The position numbers and the translations under genes were made by a program. A stretch of 14,050 nucleotides of DNA, from the NCBI GenBank assembly GCA_003266075.1, contig MUZZ01000152.1, positions 13,905-27,954 on the forward strand, read 5' to 3'. The DNA comes from Methanosphaera sp. rholeuAM74. Lineage in GTDB: Archaea; Methanobacteriota; Methanobacteria; Methanobacteriales; Methanobacteriaceae. The notes under the pieces were generated by a model. It had not been told where the DNA came from. It made no database searches and worked only from the letters and a program-made list of their open reading frames with translations. Shown here piece after piece: positions 6,136 to 13,155 of this stretch. How positions within the stretch are numbered: position 1 is the stretch's first letter; every line of letters begins with the position of its first letter.

Positions 6136-7050
6136 TTATAGCACGTTCATACCCTTAGTTATTATTTTCCTTGCTAACCCTATTTTATCTTCCATAGTAT
6201 CTAAAATTATATTCTCAACTGAAACTTGTGGTATGAAATCCTCTATAGTATCTTTATATTTTTCATCATTAGTATGTATTATGGCATGATTTAAAAATTC
6301 TTTATATATTTCAAACACACCCACACAATTACTTTCATATCCTTTTGCTTTCATGAACTTTGCTGCTGGTCCACTAACACACCCCTCACCAATAAATGGT
6401 GATACACTAGTCACATGAACCTTCTTAAGAGCCTTAACAACACCCTTCATCTGAATTATCGGCATAATTGACGTGATGGGATTAGATGGTCCTATGATAA
6501 CTTGTTGGCTACTTTTTATGGAGTCTATAACACCCTTACAGGCACTAACATTACCGTAAATAACATCATTAACTGCTGGCTTTGACTGGTACTTTATGAG
6601 AAAGTCGTGAAAACTCATGATACCCATATCAGTATCGATTTTCACTTCACAATCCTCGTTGCTCATGGGAATAATCCTGGATTTTATTCCTAAAGAGTTT
6701 TTCTGGATTTCTACTGCATCACTTAGGGAGTGCTCCTTCAGAAGCTCAGTTTTATGAATCTTCAAGCCACGGTCTAGGTCACCAATACGTAACAACTCAG
6801 CATACCCTAACTTTTTAAGGCATTCATGTGTAATGAATGTATCATCCCTCCTGCCATACCATACATCTTCATTAACTAGGTCTGCTAGGGTATACATTAC
6901 AGTATCAACATCAGCACTAACATAGACACCAGAGAAATAATCATTTTCTAATGTGTTGACAATAACAGTTAAATCCTCTGCTCTGACGACTTCTTTTATT
7001 CCCTGTAGTAGCTTCGGAGTTCCTGTACCTCCAGATAATACACTAATCAT
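6136..7050 (-). CDS. cofD: 2-phospho-L-lactate transferase (F420 biosynthesis)
   Basis: CofD transfers the phospholactyl group from lactyl-2-diphospho-5'-guanosine to Fo, making F420-0. The 304-residue protein opens with the family signature SGGTGTPKLLQG (6-17). The segment NTLEND...YVSADVDTVMYTLADLVN (about 32-60) matches the family's Asp-rich site after the first sheet. It is followed by a WYGRRDDTF stretch, DLDRG near 90, and the GPSNPITSIMPI motif around 190. ATG at 7048-7050 is preceded by AGGTAGG. Only 8 bp separate it from the cofE stop, so the two are co-transcribed; arfA follows after 31 bp. Length and motifs are normal for the family. Confidence 0.96.
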   Translation of the reverse strand: MISVLSGGTGTPKLLQGIKEVVRAEDLTVIVNTLENDYFSGVYVSADVDTVMYTLADLVNEDVWYGRRDDTFITHECLKKLGYAELLRIGDLDRGLKIHKTELLKEHSLSDAVEIQKNSLGIKSRIIPMSNEDCEVKIDTDMGIMSFHDFLIKYQSKPAVNDVIYGNVSACKGVIDSIKSSQQVIIGPSNPITSIMPIIQMKGVVKALKKVHVTSVSPFIGEGCVSGPAAKFMKAKGYESNCVGVFEIYKEFLNHAIIHTNDEKYKDTIEDFIPQVSVENIILDTMEDKIGLARKIITKGMNVL

Positions 7051-7058
7051 AACATAAC

Positions 7059-7823
7059 CTACCTGAATGCATCACTACTTTTATCTCGGATAATTTCAGT
7101 AATACTGGACTCATCGACTGCACATCTAATCTCGGATAAGTCATATCCCCTTATTAATGTTACACAAATTCCTTCATCCGATTGACCCATAACTAGTGAA
7201 GCAGCACTTGCAAGTTCATCTGCAGTAGCCTCCACAGTACTACGTAGTGTGTTACCATACAAGTCAACAGAACCTCTCAAATCCGTGCAAGGATGCATAC
7301 CACTAATTCCGACAGCTACACCTATTGCACCTATACGCCATGCTCTGCCATGAGTATCTGATATGATTACACCTACTTCACAATCAAAACTTTCGTCTAA
7401 ATACTTTTTAATAATCCGTGCTGATTTGTCCGGATTTACTGGTAGGGGTGTCACGTAGCCTGCTTCACAGTTGCTGTTATCTATACCACTATTAGCACAT
7501 ACAAATCCGTGGTGTGTTTGTGTAATGATTAAACCCTTCTGACACCTAACTATTTCATCACTCTCATCCAATATGATTTGGCACTCCTTGGCATCCTTAC
7601 CACTTATCTTGGACATGGTCACTGCATCAGGTTGTACTTCTACATCATCGACCTTAACATAGTTTCCCTCAGCTTTGCTGACAACGGTTTCTGCAACCAC
7701 TAGTATGTCATCATCTTCTAGGCTAATGTCATTATCATTCAACGCTCTTTCAATTATTGATGATAAGTCATCACCTTCTTTTACGAGTGGAAAACCTTCA
7801 ATTCCAGTAATTTCAATAGTCAT
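7059..7823 (-). CDS. cofE: Coenzyme F420-0:L-glutamate ligase
   Basis: CofE uses GTP to add L-glutamate residues to F420-0, giving F420-2 in methanogens. The 254-residue protein is a stand-alone archaeal type without the FMN-reductase domain fused in actinobacterial FbiB. Recognisable segments are the N-terminal TGIEGFPLVKEGDDL, LVVAETVVSKAEGN near 60-75, LPVNPDKSARIIK near 125-140, and VGVIISDTHGRAWRIGAIGVA near 150-170 with acidic and Arg residues of the metal/GTP site. GMHPCTDLRGSVDLYG follows. ATG at 7821-7823 has GTGAG about 9-10 bases upstream. It heads the cofE-cofD-arfA run and is separated from purO by 74 bp containing a T-run, so a promoter probably lies in that gap. Confidence 0.95.
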   Translation of the reverse strand: MTIEITGIEGFPLVKEGDDLSSIIERALNDNDISLEDDDILVVAETVVSKAEGNYVKVDDVEVQPDAVTMSKISGKDAKECQIILDESDEIVRCQKGLIITQTHHGFVCANSGIDNSNCEAGYVTPLPVNPDKSARIIKKYLDESFDCEVGVIISDTHGRAWRIGAIGVAVGISGMHPCTDLRGSVDLYGNTLRSTVEATADELASAASLVMGQSDEGICVTLIRGYDLSEIRCAVDESSITEIIRDKSSDAFR

Positions 7824-7855
7824 AATCTATTTCTCACAAAAGTTAACGTTTCAAC

Positions 7856-7888
7856 AAAAAAATTATTAAAAAAGAAGTTTATGGGGGG
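7856..7888 (-). terminator. C-tract plus T-runs after purO
   Basis: On the minus strand, about 9 bases past the purO stop, there is CCCCCC, then 7-9 bases, then TTCTTTTTT, and a second T-run TTTTTTT. The arrangement matches that after arfA and probably ends the exbB-exbD-purO transcript. Confidence 0.5.
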
Positions 7889-7897
7889 AGTGAGTGT

Positions 7898-8509
7898 CTA
7901 AGGATTTTTAAATTCTATATCCCATTTATCTTTAGCAAATGCTGCACATGAAGTAACAGGATGTGTGAACTCGCTAAATACTCCTTCACCGAAGATGTAT
8001 TCCGTAGCTTCCTTAGCATTACTTGCAGGATATTCGACACTTCTAGGACTGTTATGTTCATATGTTGAAACATAGTATGCTTCGTTAGGATTTACTTTTT
8101 TAACTTCGATGCCACTATCTGTGACTATTCCAATGTAACCATTTCCACTTAAGTCGATAGCACCAGCAATACGTGGAGTATTGTAGTCATCCTTTTCATA
8201 GTCCATTGTAAGTAATGTCAATGCTATACTGTCACGCATATTCATGCCTTCTCTTATTTTACCGGCAATTATGTCGGTGTGTGAACCGTTGGTAATTACA
8301 CATATTTCATAATCAATAATGTCTATACAGTTGTAACTTATGTACGGATTTTTATAGATGTCTCCTTCTGATCCTTCGGTTGGAATAATTGCTACTTTAT
8401 TATTATTTACCACGGATTTTCTGTTGGGAAATGACCTGCTTGAAACCCTGTATGATGCATAACTTCCATTTTCATTACTTCCAACTGATATTATTCTACC
8501 TAAATACAT
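7898..8509 (-). CDS. purO: Archaeal IMP cyclohydrolase
   Basis: PurO closes the ring of FAICAR to give IMP, the last step of purine synthesis in many archaea; it is unrelated to the bacterial PurH cyclohydrolase. The family was first characterised from Methanothermobacter (MTH1020). The 203-residue protein has the normal length and a diagnostic N-terminus, MYLGRIISVG, followed by YRVSSRSFPNRKSV (about 19-33). It ends with a PVTSCAAFAKD stretch. ATG at 8507-8509 has a good TTGGAGGA site 8-9 bases upstream. It sits 30 bp downstream of exbD and is the last gene of that run. Its link to the proton channel is positional only. Confidence 0.95.
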   Translation of the reverse strand: MYLGRIISVGSNENGSYASYRVSSRSFPNRKSVVNNNKVAIIPTEGSEGDIYKNPYISYNCIDIIDYEICVITNGSHTDIIAGKIREGMNMRDSIALTLLTMDYEKDDYNTPRIAGAIDLSGNGYIGIVTDSGIEVKKVNPNEAYYVSTYEHNSPRSVEYPASNAKEATEYIFGEGVFSEFTHPVTSCAAFAKDKWDIEFKNP

Positions 8510-8539
8510 ATTTATTATCCTCCAATAGTTTAAATTATT

Positions 8540-8947
8540 CTAATCACTTGCAGGTGCTTTAACAGCAATGTCTGCAATGTCATCTGGCGATTTTATAGTT
8601 ATCGAACCCGACGATGAATCAATAACAATTTGACCTTCATCCATTACACGGGTATGTACTGCAACTGCACCGTTGCGTATCATATCTGAACGGTCAACTC
8701 CGTTTACTGTTACTTTATGTAATCCGTTTAAAGGGAGCAGATAATACTCTGAAGTACCACTTTGACTCGTCGGTTTAGCAGATATCTGGTCTTGTGTGTA
8801 GTTTTGAACGTCGCTTGTTGGATGTTGACTCAGCATAACCAACAAGAAAATCATTATTGTAAATATAACATCTAGTAATGGTACTAAATTGATGTTAGGA
8901 CTTCTTTGTTCTATCTTATCTTTAAATCTTTTAGTATCTATTGTCAT
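8540..8947 (-). CDS. ExbD/TolR-family proton channel subunit
   Basis: This 135-residue protein has the ExbD layout: a short cytoplasmic N-terminus, one membrane helix (about 20-40: INLVPLLDVIFTIMIFLLVM) and an outer C-terminal domain. The essential Asp is present as D26 in P-L-L-D, equivalent to D25 of E. coli ExbD. The outer part starts with a polar Gln/Ser/Thr linker and is about 95 residues. Its last part does not obviously match the bacterial domain that binds TonB. With ExbB it should form a proton-driven motor that works on a partner outside or along the membrane. ATG at 8945-8947 has TAGGAG about 8 bases upstream, and it lies 12 bp after exbB. Archaea of this order have no outer membrane, so the target is unknown. 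Confidence 0.88.
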   Translation of the reverse strand: MTIDTKRFKDKIEQRSPNINLVPLLDVIFTIMIFLLVMLSQHPTSDVQNYTQDQISAKPTSQSGTSEYYLLPLNGLHKVTVNGVDRSDMIRNGAVAVHTRVMDEGQIVIDSSSGSITIKSPDDIADIAVKAPASD

Positions 8948-8959
8948 AACATCATACTC

Positions 8960-9802
8960 CTATTGTTTAAGTTTACTTTCAACAATCCTGTTGGATGTAT
9001 CGGATCTTTCTCGTATGATTGTTTTTATACCCTTCTCTAGCATGTTTGGTTTAATGTCTATTTTAAGGTTTGCTTGGTCATCATTTATTTCTTTTACCTT
9101 AATAATACCTGGAGCTTCTCGTAATGCGTCAATTACTTCTTCTTTATCGTCTTCAATCCAGATTTTCATTTCAGCATTTCTCCAATTGCTCATTTTTTTA
9201 GCAATCTCGATGTTATCTAATTGTATTTCGATTAAGTTTTTTATGTAGGTATAGAATGGTAGAAGTATGATGGCTACCGCTAATCCGAATATTGTTGTAA
9301 CAATTGCAATGTATATTCCGTTTGCCATTACGGTTATGTCACTGTTTATTCCTAAATCCTTGAATGTGTACCACATACCAATTACGGTACCTATTAACCC
9401 TAGTAATGGTGCAACTTCGATAATGGTTTGCAGGGATGAAAGACCCTTCATCATTTTACTCATTTCTACAATGAACACTTGTTCCATGTTGTCTTCTACT
9501 TCTGATTTACTTCTGTATCCAATTTTCAATGCTTCAGAAATAATTCGTGCTGTCGGAGTTTTGAAGTTACTTATAGCACGCAGTGCTTCCAATGAACCCC
9601 CATGTGCCATTGATTCATTAACGATTATCATTATTTCTGACAAATCTACTTTTGAAATTTTTCTGAGGTAGTATATCTTTTCTATTGCTAGAAAAAAACC
9701 ATATAATCCTATGATGGTTAATATATAGGATATTATTCCTCCACTTTGGAACATTGTCACTAAATCATTGAATGTAGATGTTAAGATTCCTGTGAAGTCC
9801 AT
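8960..9802 (-). CDS. ExbB/TolQ/MotA-family proton channel subunit with extra C-terminal domain
   Basis: This 280-residue membrane protein has three helices at about 23-45, 123-147 and 160-186. The second carries the family signature APLLGLIGTVIGM (131-143), and the third IVTTIFGLAVAI. T139 and T170 align with the two conserved pore Thr of ExbB/TolQ. The loop between helices one and two (about 46-122) is cytoplasmic and helical. Residues about 210-280 are unlike typical ExbB tails: they read as strand (MKIWIE), helix (KEEVIDALREA), two strands (GIIKVKEI, LKIDI) and helix (EKGIKTIIRER), which suggests a ferredoxin-like domain. ATG at 9800-9802 has CGGAGA eight bases upstream. It heads exbB-exbD-purO, 83 bp after rnhB, with a TATA-like ATATAATAT in that gap. 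Confidence 0.9.
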   Translation of the reverse strand: MDFTGILTSTFNDLVTMFQSGGIISYILTIIGLYGFFLAIEKIYYLRKISKVDLSEIMIIVNESMAHGGSLEALRAISNFKTPTARIISEALKIGYRSKSEVEDNMEQVFIVEMSKMMKGLSSLQTIIEVAPLLGLIGTVIGMWYTFKDLGINSDITVMANGIYIAIVTTIFGLAVAIILLPFYTYIKNLIEIQLDNIEIAKKMSNWRNAEMKIWIEDDKEEVIDALREAPGIIKVKEINDDQANLKIDIKPNMLEKGIKTIIRERSDTSNRIVESKLKQ

Positions 9803-9885
9803 TTTTTATTTCTCCGTTGTGTTTTAAAACAATTAATTATTCAATCAATTAATGATATTATATGTTTTGATTGTTTTAATTTAAA

Positions 9886-10521
9886 TTATTTTTCATTTTT
9901 CATGTTTATTATGGTGTTCCAAGTTTGTCTAACTATTGGTGGGAAATTGTTGTTCAAACTTTTTAGATATGCTATTGTATATTTATCACTCGGATAACCC
10001 GAGCCTACTGCTCCATATTCGTTTCGTATTTTTTCTAGTTCTTTGTCTCTTGTCACTTTTGCTATGATTGATGCTGCTGATACTATGTCGAATGTGTCGT
10101 CGGCTTTGTGTTTTGTCACTACTTCCATTTCCGGGTTTAATTTTTGTATGTTGTCATGGAATCTTTCTTCGTCCACGTCTATGCAGTCTATGTAGCAGAT
10201 GTCGGGGTTCATTGTTTGTATTACTTCTTTCATAGCATTTGTTTCTATTTGGTTTAGGTTTATGCCTTCATTTCTCATTTGGTCTATTTTGTCTGCTGGT
10301 ATTATCACTGTCTTGAACTCTGTTATCTTTTTTATTTTGCGTGATAGTATTGTTCTTTTCTTCATGGTCAGTCTTTTTGAGTCTTTTATGTCCATTCTGT
10401 TTAGGAACTTTATTCTGTTTTTTGCCATTAGTACTCCACCTATTACTAATGGTCCTATTACTGAGCCTCGTCCTGCTTCGTCTATGCCTAGGACTAATTT
10501 TTCATCATCTGTTGTTGTCAT
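9886..10521 (-). CDS. rnhB: Ribonuclease HII
   Basis: RNase HII cuts the RNA strand of RNA-DNA hybrids and starts removal of single ribonucleotides from DNA. The 211-residue protein has the archaeal size. It shows LGIDEAGRGSVIGPLVIGG (11-29) with metal ligands D14 and E15. D112 in YIDCID and D141 in KADD are the other two expected acidic ligands, followed by the signature VSAASIIAKVTRDKE (147-161) and GSGYPSD. ATG at 10519-10521 has only a weak purine-rich site (AAGGGAAAG) upstream. The gene stands alone at the head of the minus-strand block, divergent from the archaetidylserine synthase gene across a 266 bp AT-rich region. Confidence 0.96.
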   Translation of the reverse strand: MTTTDDEKLVLGIDEAGRGSVIGPLVIGGVLMAKNRIKFLNRMDIKDSKRLTMKKRTILSRKIKKITEFKTVIIPADKIDQMRNEGINLNQIETNAMKEVIQTMNPDICYIDCIDVDEERFHDNIQKLNPEMEVVTKHKADDTFDIVSAASIIAKVTRDKELEKIRNEYGAVGSGYPSDKYTIAYLKSLNNNFPPIVRQTWNTIINMKNEK

Positions 10522-10593
10522 GTTGTTCTTTCCCTTTTTTTTGCTTGTTATTGTTTATGTTTCTACAACTTATTATTTTTTATTTTTCTTTTG

Positions 10594-10603
10594 GTTTATA
10601 TGT
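10594..10603 (-). promoter_or_regulatory. Candidate TATA box for rnhB
   Basis: On the minus strand this reads ACATATAAAC, about 75 bases before the rnhB ATG. Its fit is moderate; other A/T runs nearby could also serve. Confidence 0.3.
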
Positions 10604-10670
10604 AATCTTGAATATTTTTCATAATAATATCCTAATAATTTATATATAATGATGTATAATGTATAATTAT

Positions 10671-10689
10671 ATTAGTATAATATACTAAT
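10671..10689. promoter_or_regulatory. Perfect palindrome in the divergent promoter region
   Basis: ATTAGTATA and TATACTAAT are perfect 9-base arms around a single central A. It lies between rnhB and the archaetidylserine synthase gene and contains TATA sequence on both strands. It may be a symmetric promoter element or an operator for a dimeric regulator. Confidence 0.4.
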
Positions 10690-10707
10690 TTACCAATTAT
10701 TATTAAA

Positions 10708-10714
10708 GGGGTGA
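10708..10714 (+). promoter_or_regulatory. Orphan ribosome-binding-like site in the leader of the archaetidylserine synthase gene
   Basis: GGGGTGA is a strong match to the archaeal Shine-Dalgarno sequence but no ATG, or in-frame TTG/GTG, follows at normal distance. The nearest reading frame, GTG at 10711, runs only 12 codons. The real gene starts 74 bases later with no comparable site. Confidence 0.3.
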
Positions 10715-10787
10715 AATCACATACAATAAATAAAGATAATAATTATTAACAAAATAGATAAATATAATTAATATAACAAAATAATCA

Positions 10788-11564
10788 ATGATTCCTATGC
10801 AAACAAAAATATATGAAATGATAACATTAGCAGATTTGTTTTCACTAGCAAATGCATTATGTGGAATACTATCAGTAATAGTACTATTACAGGGTCAAAC
10901 ACAACTATCTGCACAACTATTGTTACTGGCAGTAATTTTTGATTCAGTAGACGGCTATATTGCAAGAAACTTTGGAAGCAACGATATAAATCACGTAGTG
11001 TTCGGTGAAACAATAGATTCACTAGCTGACGTAGTATCATTCGCAGTAGCTCCCTCTATAATACTATACATAATATCTGGAGTAAACTACATCATAATAC
11101 CAGTAATATTAATAGTTTTATGTGGAATATTGAGATTAACAAGATACAATGCATCACTAAACAACTACAACCAACCAGTACATACATTTGTAGGTCTGCC
11201 AATACCAGTAGTATCATTCACACTAGCAGCTCTAATACTTGCAGACTACATAAACATGATATTGTTATTCATCCTAATGATAATAATATCCATTCTTATG
11301 GTTTCAAACATATCCTATCCAAAGGTAAAGGAAAAAAGAATGTTACTGGTCGTAGCAATAATCACACTATTATGCATAATACCCTACTCAAACACAATAC
11401 TATTCAAAATACCATCTTATCTATTAATCGTATGTGCATTAATGTATATACTAGCACCACTCATAACAATCTTAATTAAACCAGACGACTTACATAATCT
11501 ACAAGACAAACTATCAATAAATTCAAAATCAAATTCCGATACAAACGATCTATTCAAACGTTAA
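10788..11564 (+). CDS. CDP-alcohol phosphatidyltransferase, probable archaetidylserine synthase
   Basis: This 258-residue membrane enzyme of the CDP-alcohol phosphatidyltransferase family probably condenses CDP-archaeol with L-serine to make archaetidylserine. The catalytic motif runs from D52: D-x2-D-G-x2-A-R (52-60) followed by G73-x3-D77-x3-D81, so all four Asp are present. The rest is about eight hydrophobic segments, with a polar tail (about 240-258, Ser/Asn/Asp-rich) likely cytoplasmic. Family length and the N-terminal LADLFSLANALCGILS segment fit the PssA branch rather than inositol- or glycerol-phosphate transferases, but substrate choice is an inference. The start is unclear: ATG 10788 has no ribosome binding site, and ATG 10797 has only a weak TGAT. 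It opens the plus-strand block; the next gene lies 43 bp downstream beyond a T-rich end. Confidence 0.85.
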   Translation: MIPMQTKIYEMITLADLFSLANALCGILSVIVLLQGQTQLSAQLLLLAVIFDSVDGYIARNFGSNDINHVVFGETIDSLADVVSFAVAPSIILYIISGVNYIIIPVILIVLCGILRLTRYNASLNNYNQPVHTFVGLPIPVVSFTLAALILADYINMILLFILMIIISILMVSNISYPKVKEKRMLLVVAIITLLCIIPYSNTILFKIPSYLLIVCALMYILAPLITILIKPDDLHNLQDKLSINSKSNSDTNDLFKR

Positions 11565-11576
11565 TCTAACTTATTT

Positions 11577-11598
11577 ATCTTTTTTTATTTTTCTTTAA
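11577..11598 (+). terminator. T-rich end signal after the archaetidylserine synthase gene
   Basis: The plus strand has TATCTTTTTTTATTTTTCTTTA 13 bases past the stop. Runs of T without a hairpin are typical archaeal transcription ends. Confidence 0.45.
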
Positions 11599-11607
11599 AA
11601 TATAATT

Positions 11608-12771
11608 ATGAATACCGATGATTTAATCAAAACAATAAAACAACAACGAAAGAATCTAAACAAAAAACTAGAAAAACTAATAAATGATGATGAAGAAAAC
11701 GAAAACACATTATTCCACAACAGACACAGTAAATACAAAAACGATGAAAAAAAGGAATTCACAGTAGGAATAATAATTATCCTAGCCATAATACTAATAG
11801 CATCTATAGGATACTATTTTCTATTCTTCCAACCAGCAATGCAAGAATTAAACAATGCAAAAAACAACAAAATTAATGAAGTAAACATGTTATTTACCAA
11901 TGACTTAACAGTAGATCCTAACAAACAAGCAATAATATCACAAATAGATTCGGCAAGTACTATAGAAGAAGTCAATAACATAGATGTAAATGCAATGGCT
12001 TATCCTATACTAAAAAAACACCTGCAAGAACAAATCAACACATCAAAAGACAAATACAATAGAATACAATTTAACTATAACAATACAACTACCATAATGG
12101 ATGTGGATGACGCAAACAACAAGTTAAAATCAATGGATGCAAATGAATTAACATTAATTAACATAACAAAAGTTGATACAGTAATAGTTCCATTAAGCAT
12201 CACTCGTAAACAAGCAGCTAGTGGTCTAATCAAAGAATCTGATATAGTGGACATATATAAAATCAGCAATAACTCAAACGATGTCCAAGAAAACATGGAA
12301 ACTAAACAAAACAACACTACCACTGAGGATGTTGACTCCAATAATACCACGCAGATACCTACAACGGTACAATCTCAATCAACAAACGATTCTTCCAAAA
12401 TAGTTGGAGGATCTAAAATTGTTTCCATATTACGCTCAAAGGACTCAGGAACAATAGATTTAAATACACAATTAGGTCAAACACCTAAGTCACGCAACTA
12501 TACACAGGAAATTAAAACAGATGTCTATCAAGCAATTTTATCCAAGGCTTCAGGAACATTAAGTGAAAAAGAAGTTAAAATATTAATGGAAAACTATGGG
12601 TGGAGATTATCCGAATATGAAAGAACTTCAAATATAGGTGATTTAAATGCCGAATACCTTGTCATGCTTGAAGTTCCTCGTGAATCCGTAGAAGAGATAT
12701 TGACAAATATGGATAATCTCATACTAACAATACCTACCTATGATGCACCATCATGGGTAAACTTAAAATAA
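11608..12771 (+). CDS. Single-TM protein with CpaB/RcpC-like outer region (possibly DUF515 type)
   Basis: The protein has 387 residues. Residues 1-51 are a charged cytoplasmic part with a short Lys/Gln coiled-coil-like run. Residues 52-74 form one membrane helix (FTVGIIIILAIILIASIGYY), and the rest should be outside. The outer part has a helical stretch (76-180), then VIVPLSITRKQAASGLIKESDIVDIYKI (in 192-219). That resembles the SAF/CpaB pattern of a strand, an aGxIkpgDxVDVy turn and a strand. A Gln/Asn/Thr/Ser-rich linker follows (221-262). KIVGGSKIVSILRSKDSG (264-281) and the late LVMLEVPRESVEEILTNMDNLIL (351-373) echo the RcpC part of CpaB pilus-assembly proteins. I recall similar methanogen proteins under DUF515 but cannot confirm it. 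No ribosome binding site precedes ATG 11608, so it may be leaderless. mptD follows 13 bp after its stop. Confidence 0.6.
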   Translation: MNTDDLIKTIKQQRKNLNKKLEKLINDDEENENTLFHNRHSKYKNDEKKEFTVGIIIILAIILIASIGYYFLFFQPAMQELNNAKNNKINEVNMLFTNDLTVDPNKQAIISQIDSASTIEEVNNIDVNAMAYPILKKHLQEQINTSKDKYNRIQFNYNNTTTIMDVDDANNKLKSMDANELTLINITKVDTVIVPLSITRKQAASGLIKESDIVDIYKISNNSNDVQENMETKQNNTTTEDVDSNNTTQIPTTVQSQSTNDSSKIVGGSKIVSILRSKDSGTIDLNTQLGQTPKSRNYTQEIKTDVYQAILSKASGTLSEKEVKILMENYGWRLSEYERTSNIGDLNAEYLVMLEVPRESVEEILTNMDNLILTIPTYDAPSWVNLK

Positions 12772-12774
12772 ACT

Positions 12775-12780
12775 GGTGAT
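12775..12780 (+). promoter_or_regulatory. Ribosome binding site that decides the mptD start
   Basis: GGTGAT lies 4 bases before ATG 12785 and matches the archaeal anti-Shine-Dalgarno sequence. It contains the GTG at 12776, which therefore is not the start. Confidence 0.6.
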
Positions 12781-12784
12781 AATA

Positions 12785-13144
12785 ATGAACGAAAATAAAT
12801 ATTTCAGTAATTTAACTGACAGGGAGAGAGCTATATTTGAAGGTGGTATTAGTATGGGTTCTTTATTCCATCAATTCATTGGTACTCCTGTAAACATTGA
12901 TTCCTACAAATCTCTGGAAAAAGCCATTGAAGAAAGCATACTCCTCCAACCAGCAATCATCAAAGTAGTAGTTAAATTAAATCCGGACTTAATTAAACAA
13001 CAATCAGGTAGCATGGGTTATACTACTCTTGAAGGGAAAATGTTGTATGTGGAACTCACCACAAAAATTAATGATTATGAAGTAACCACATGTATATCAT
13101 ATGTTGAAGAATTGGATTATCCATTAATGAGGATATTAGACTAA
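12785..13144 (+). CDS. mptD: Archaeal dihydroneopterin aldolase
   Basis: MptD splits 7,8-dihydroneopterin to 6-hydroxymethyl-7,8-dihydropterin and glycolaldehyde, a step in tetrahydromethanopterin synthesis. The archaeal enzyme is unrelated to bacterial FolB and was first shown for MJ1585. The 119-residue protein carries the family block ERAIFEGGISMGSLFHQFIGTP (in 14-35), then a SLEKAIEESILLQP helix (43-56) and a late strand ending ELDYPLMRI. Length is normal. ATG 12785 is chosen over the GTG three codons earlier because that GTG is part of the GGTGAT site. It follows the CpaB-like gene by 13 bp on the same strand, so the two are likely co-transcribed, and it converges with the coiled-coil gene 11 bp away. 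Confidence 0.92.
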   Translation: MNENKYFSNLTDRERAIFEGGISMGSLFHQFIGTPVNIDSYKSLEKAIEESILLQPAIIKVVVKLNPDLIKQQSGSMGYTTLEGKMLYVELTTKINDYEVTTCISYVEELDYPLMRILD

Positions 13145-13155
13145 TTATACAACTT

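Noticed and set aside
6374..6390. ACACACCCCTC in cofD resembling the reverse complement of the 14-mer repeat
   Set aside because: Matches only partly and lies in conserved coding sequence, so it is not counted as a third copy or inverted partner.
10199..10649. Two overlapping plus-strand open frames with membrane-like translations
   Set aside because: Antisense of rnhB; T-rich strand gives Phe/Leu-rich shadows.
11120..11479. Plus-strand frame inside the archaetidylserine synthase gene
   Set aside because: Out-of-frame shadow rich in Asn/Thr/His; the overlapping gene has an intact catalytic motif.
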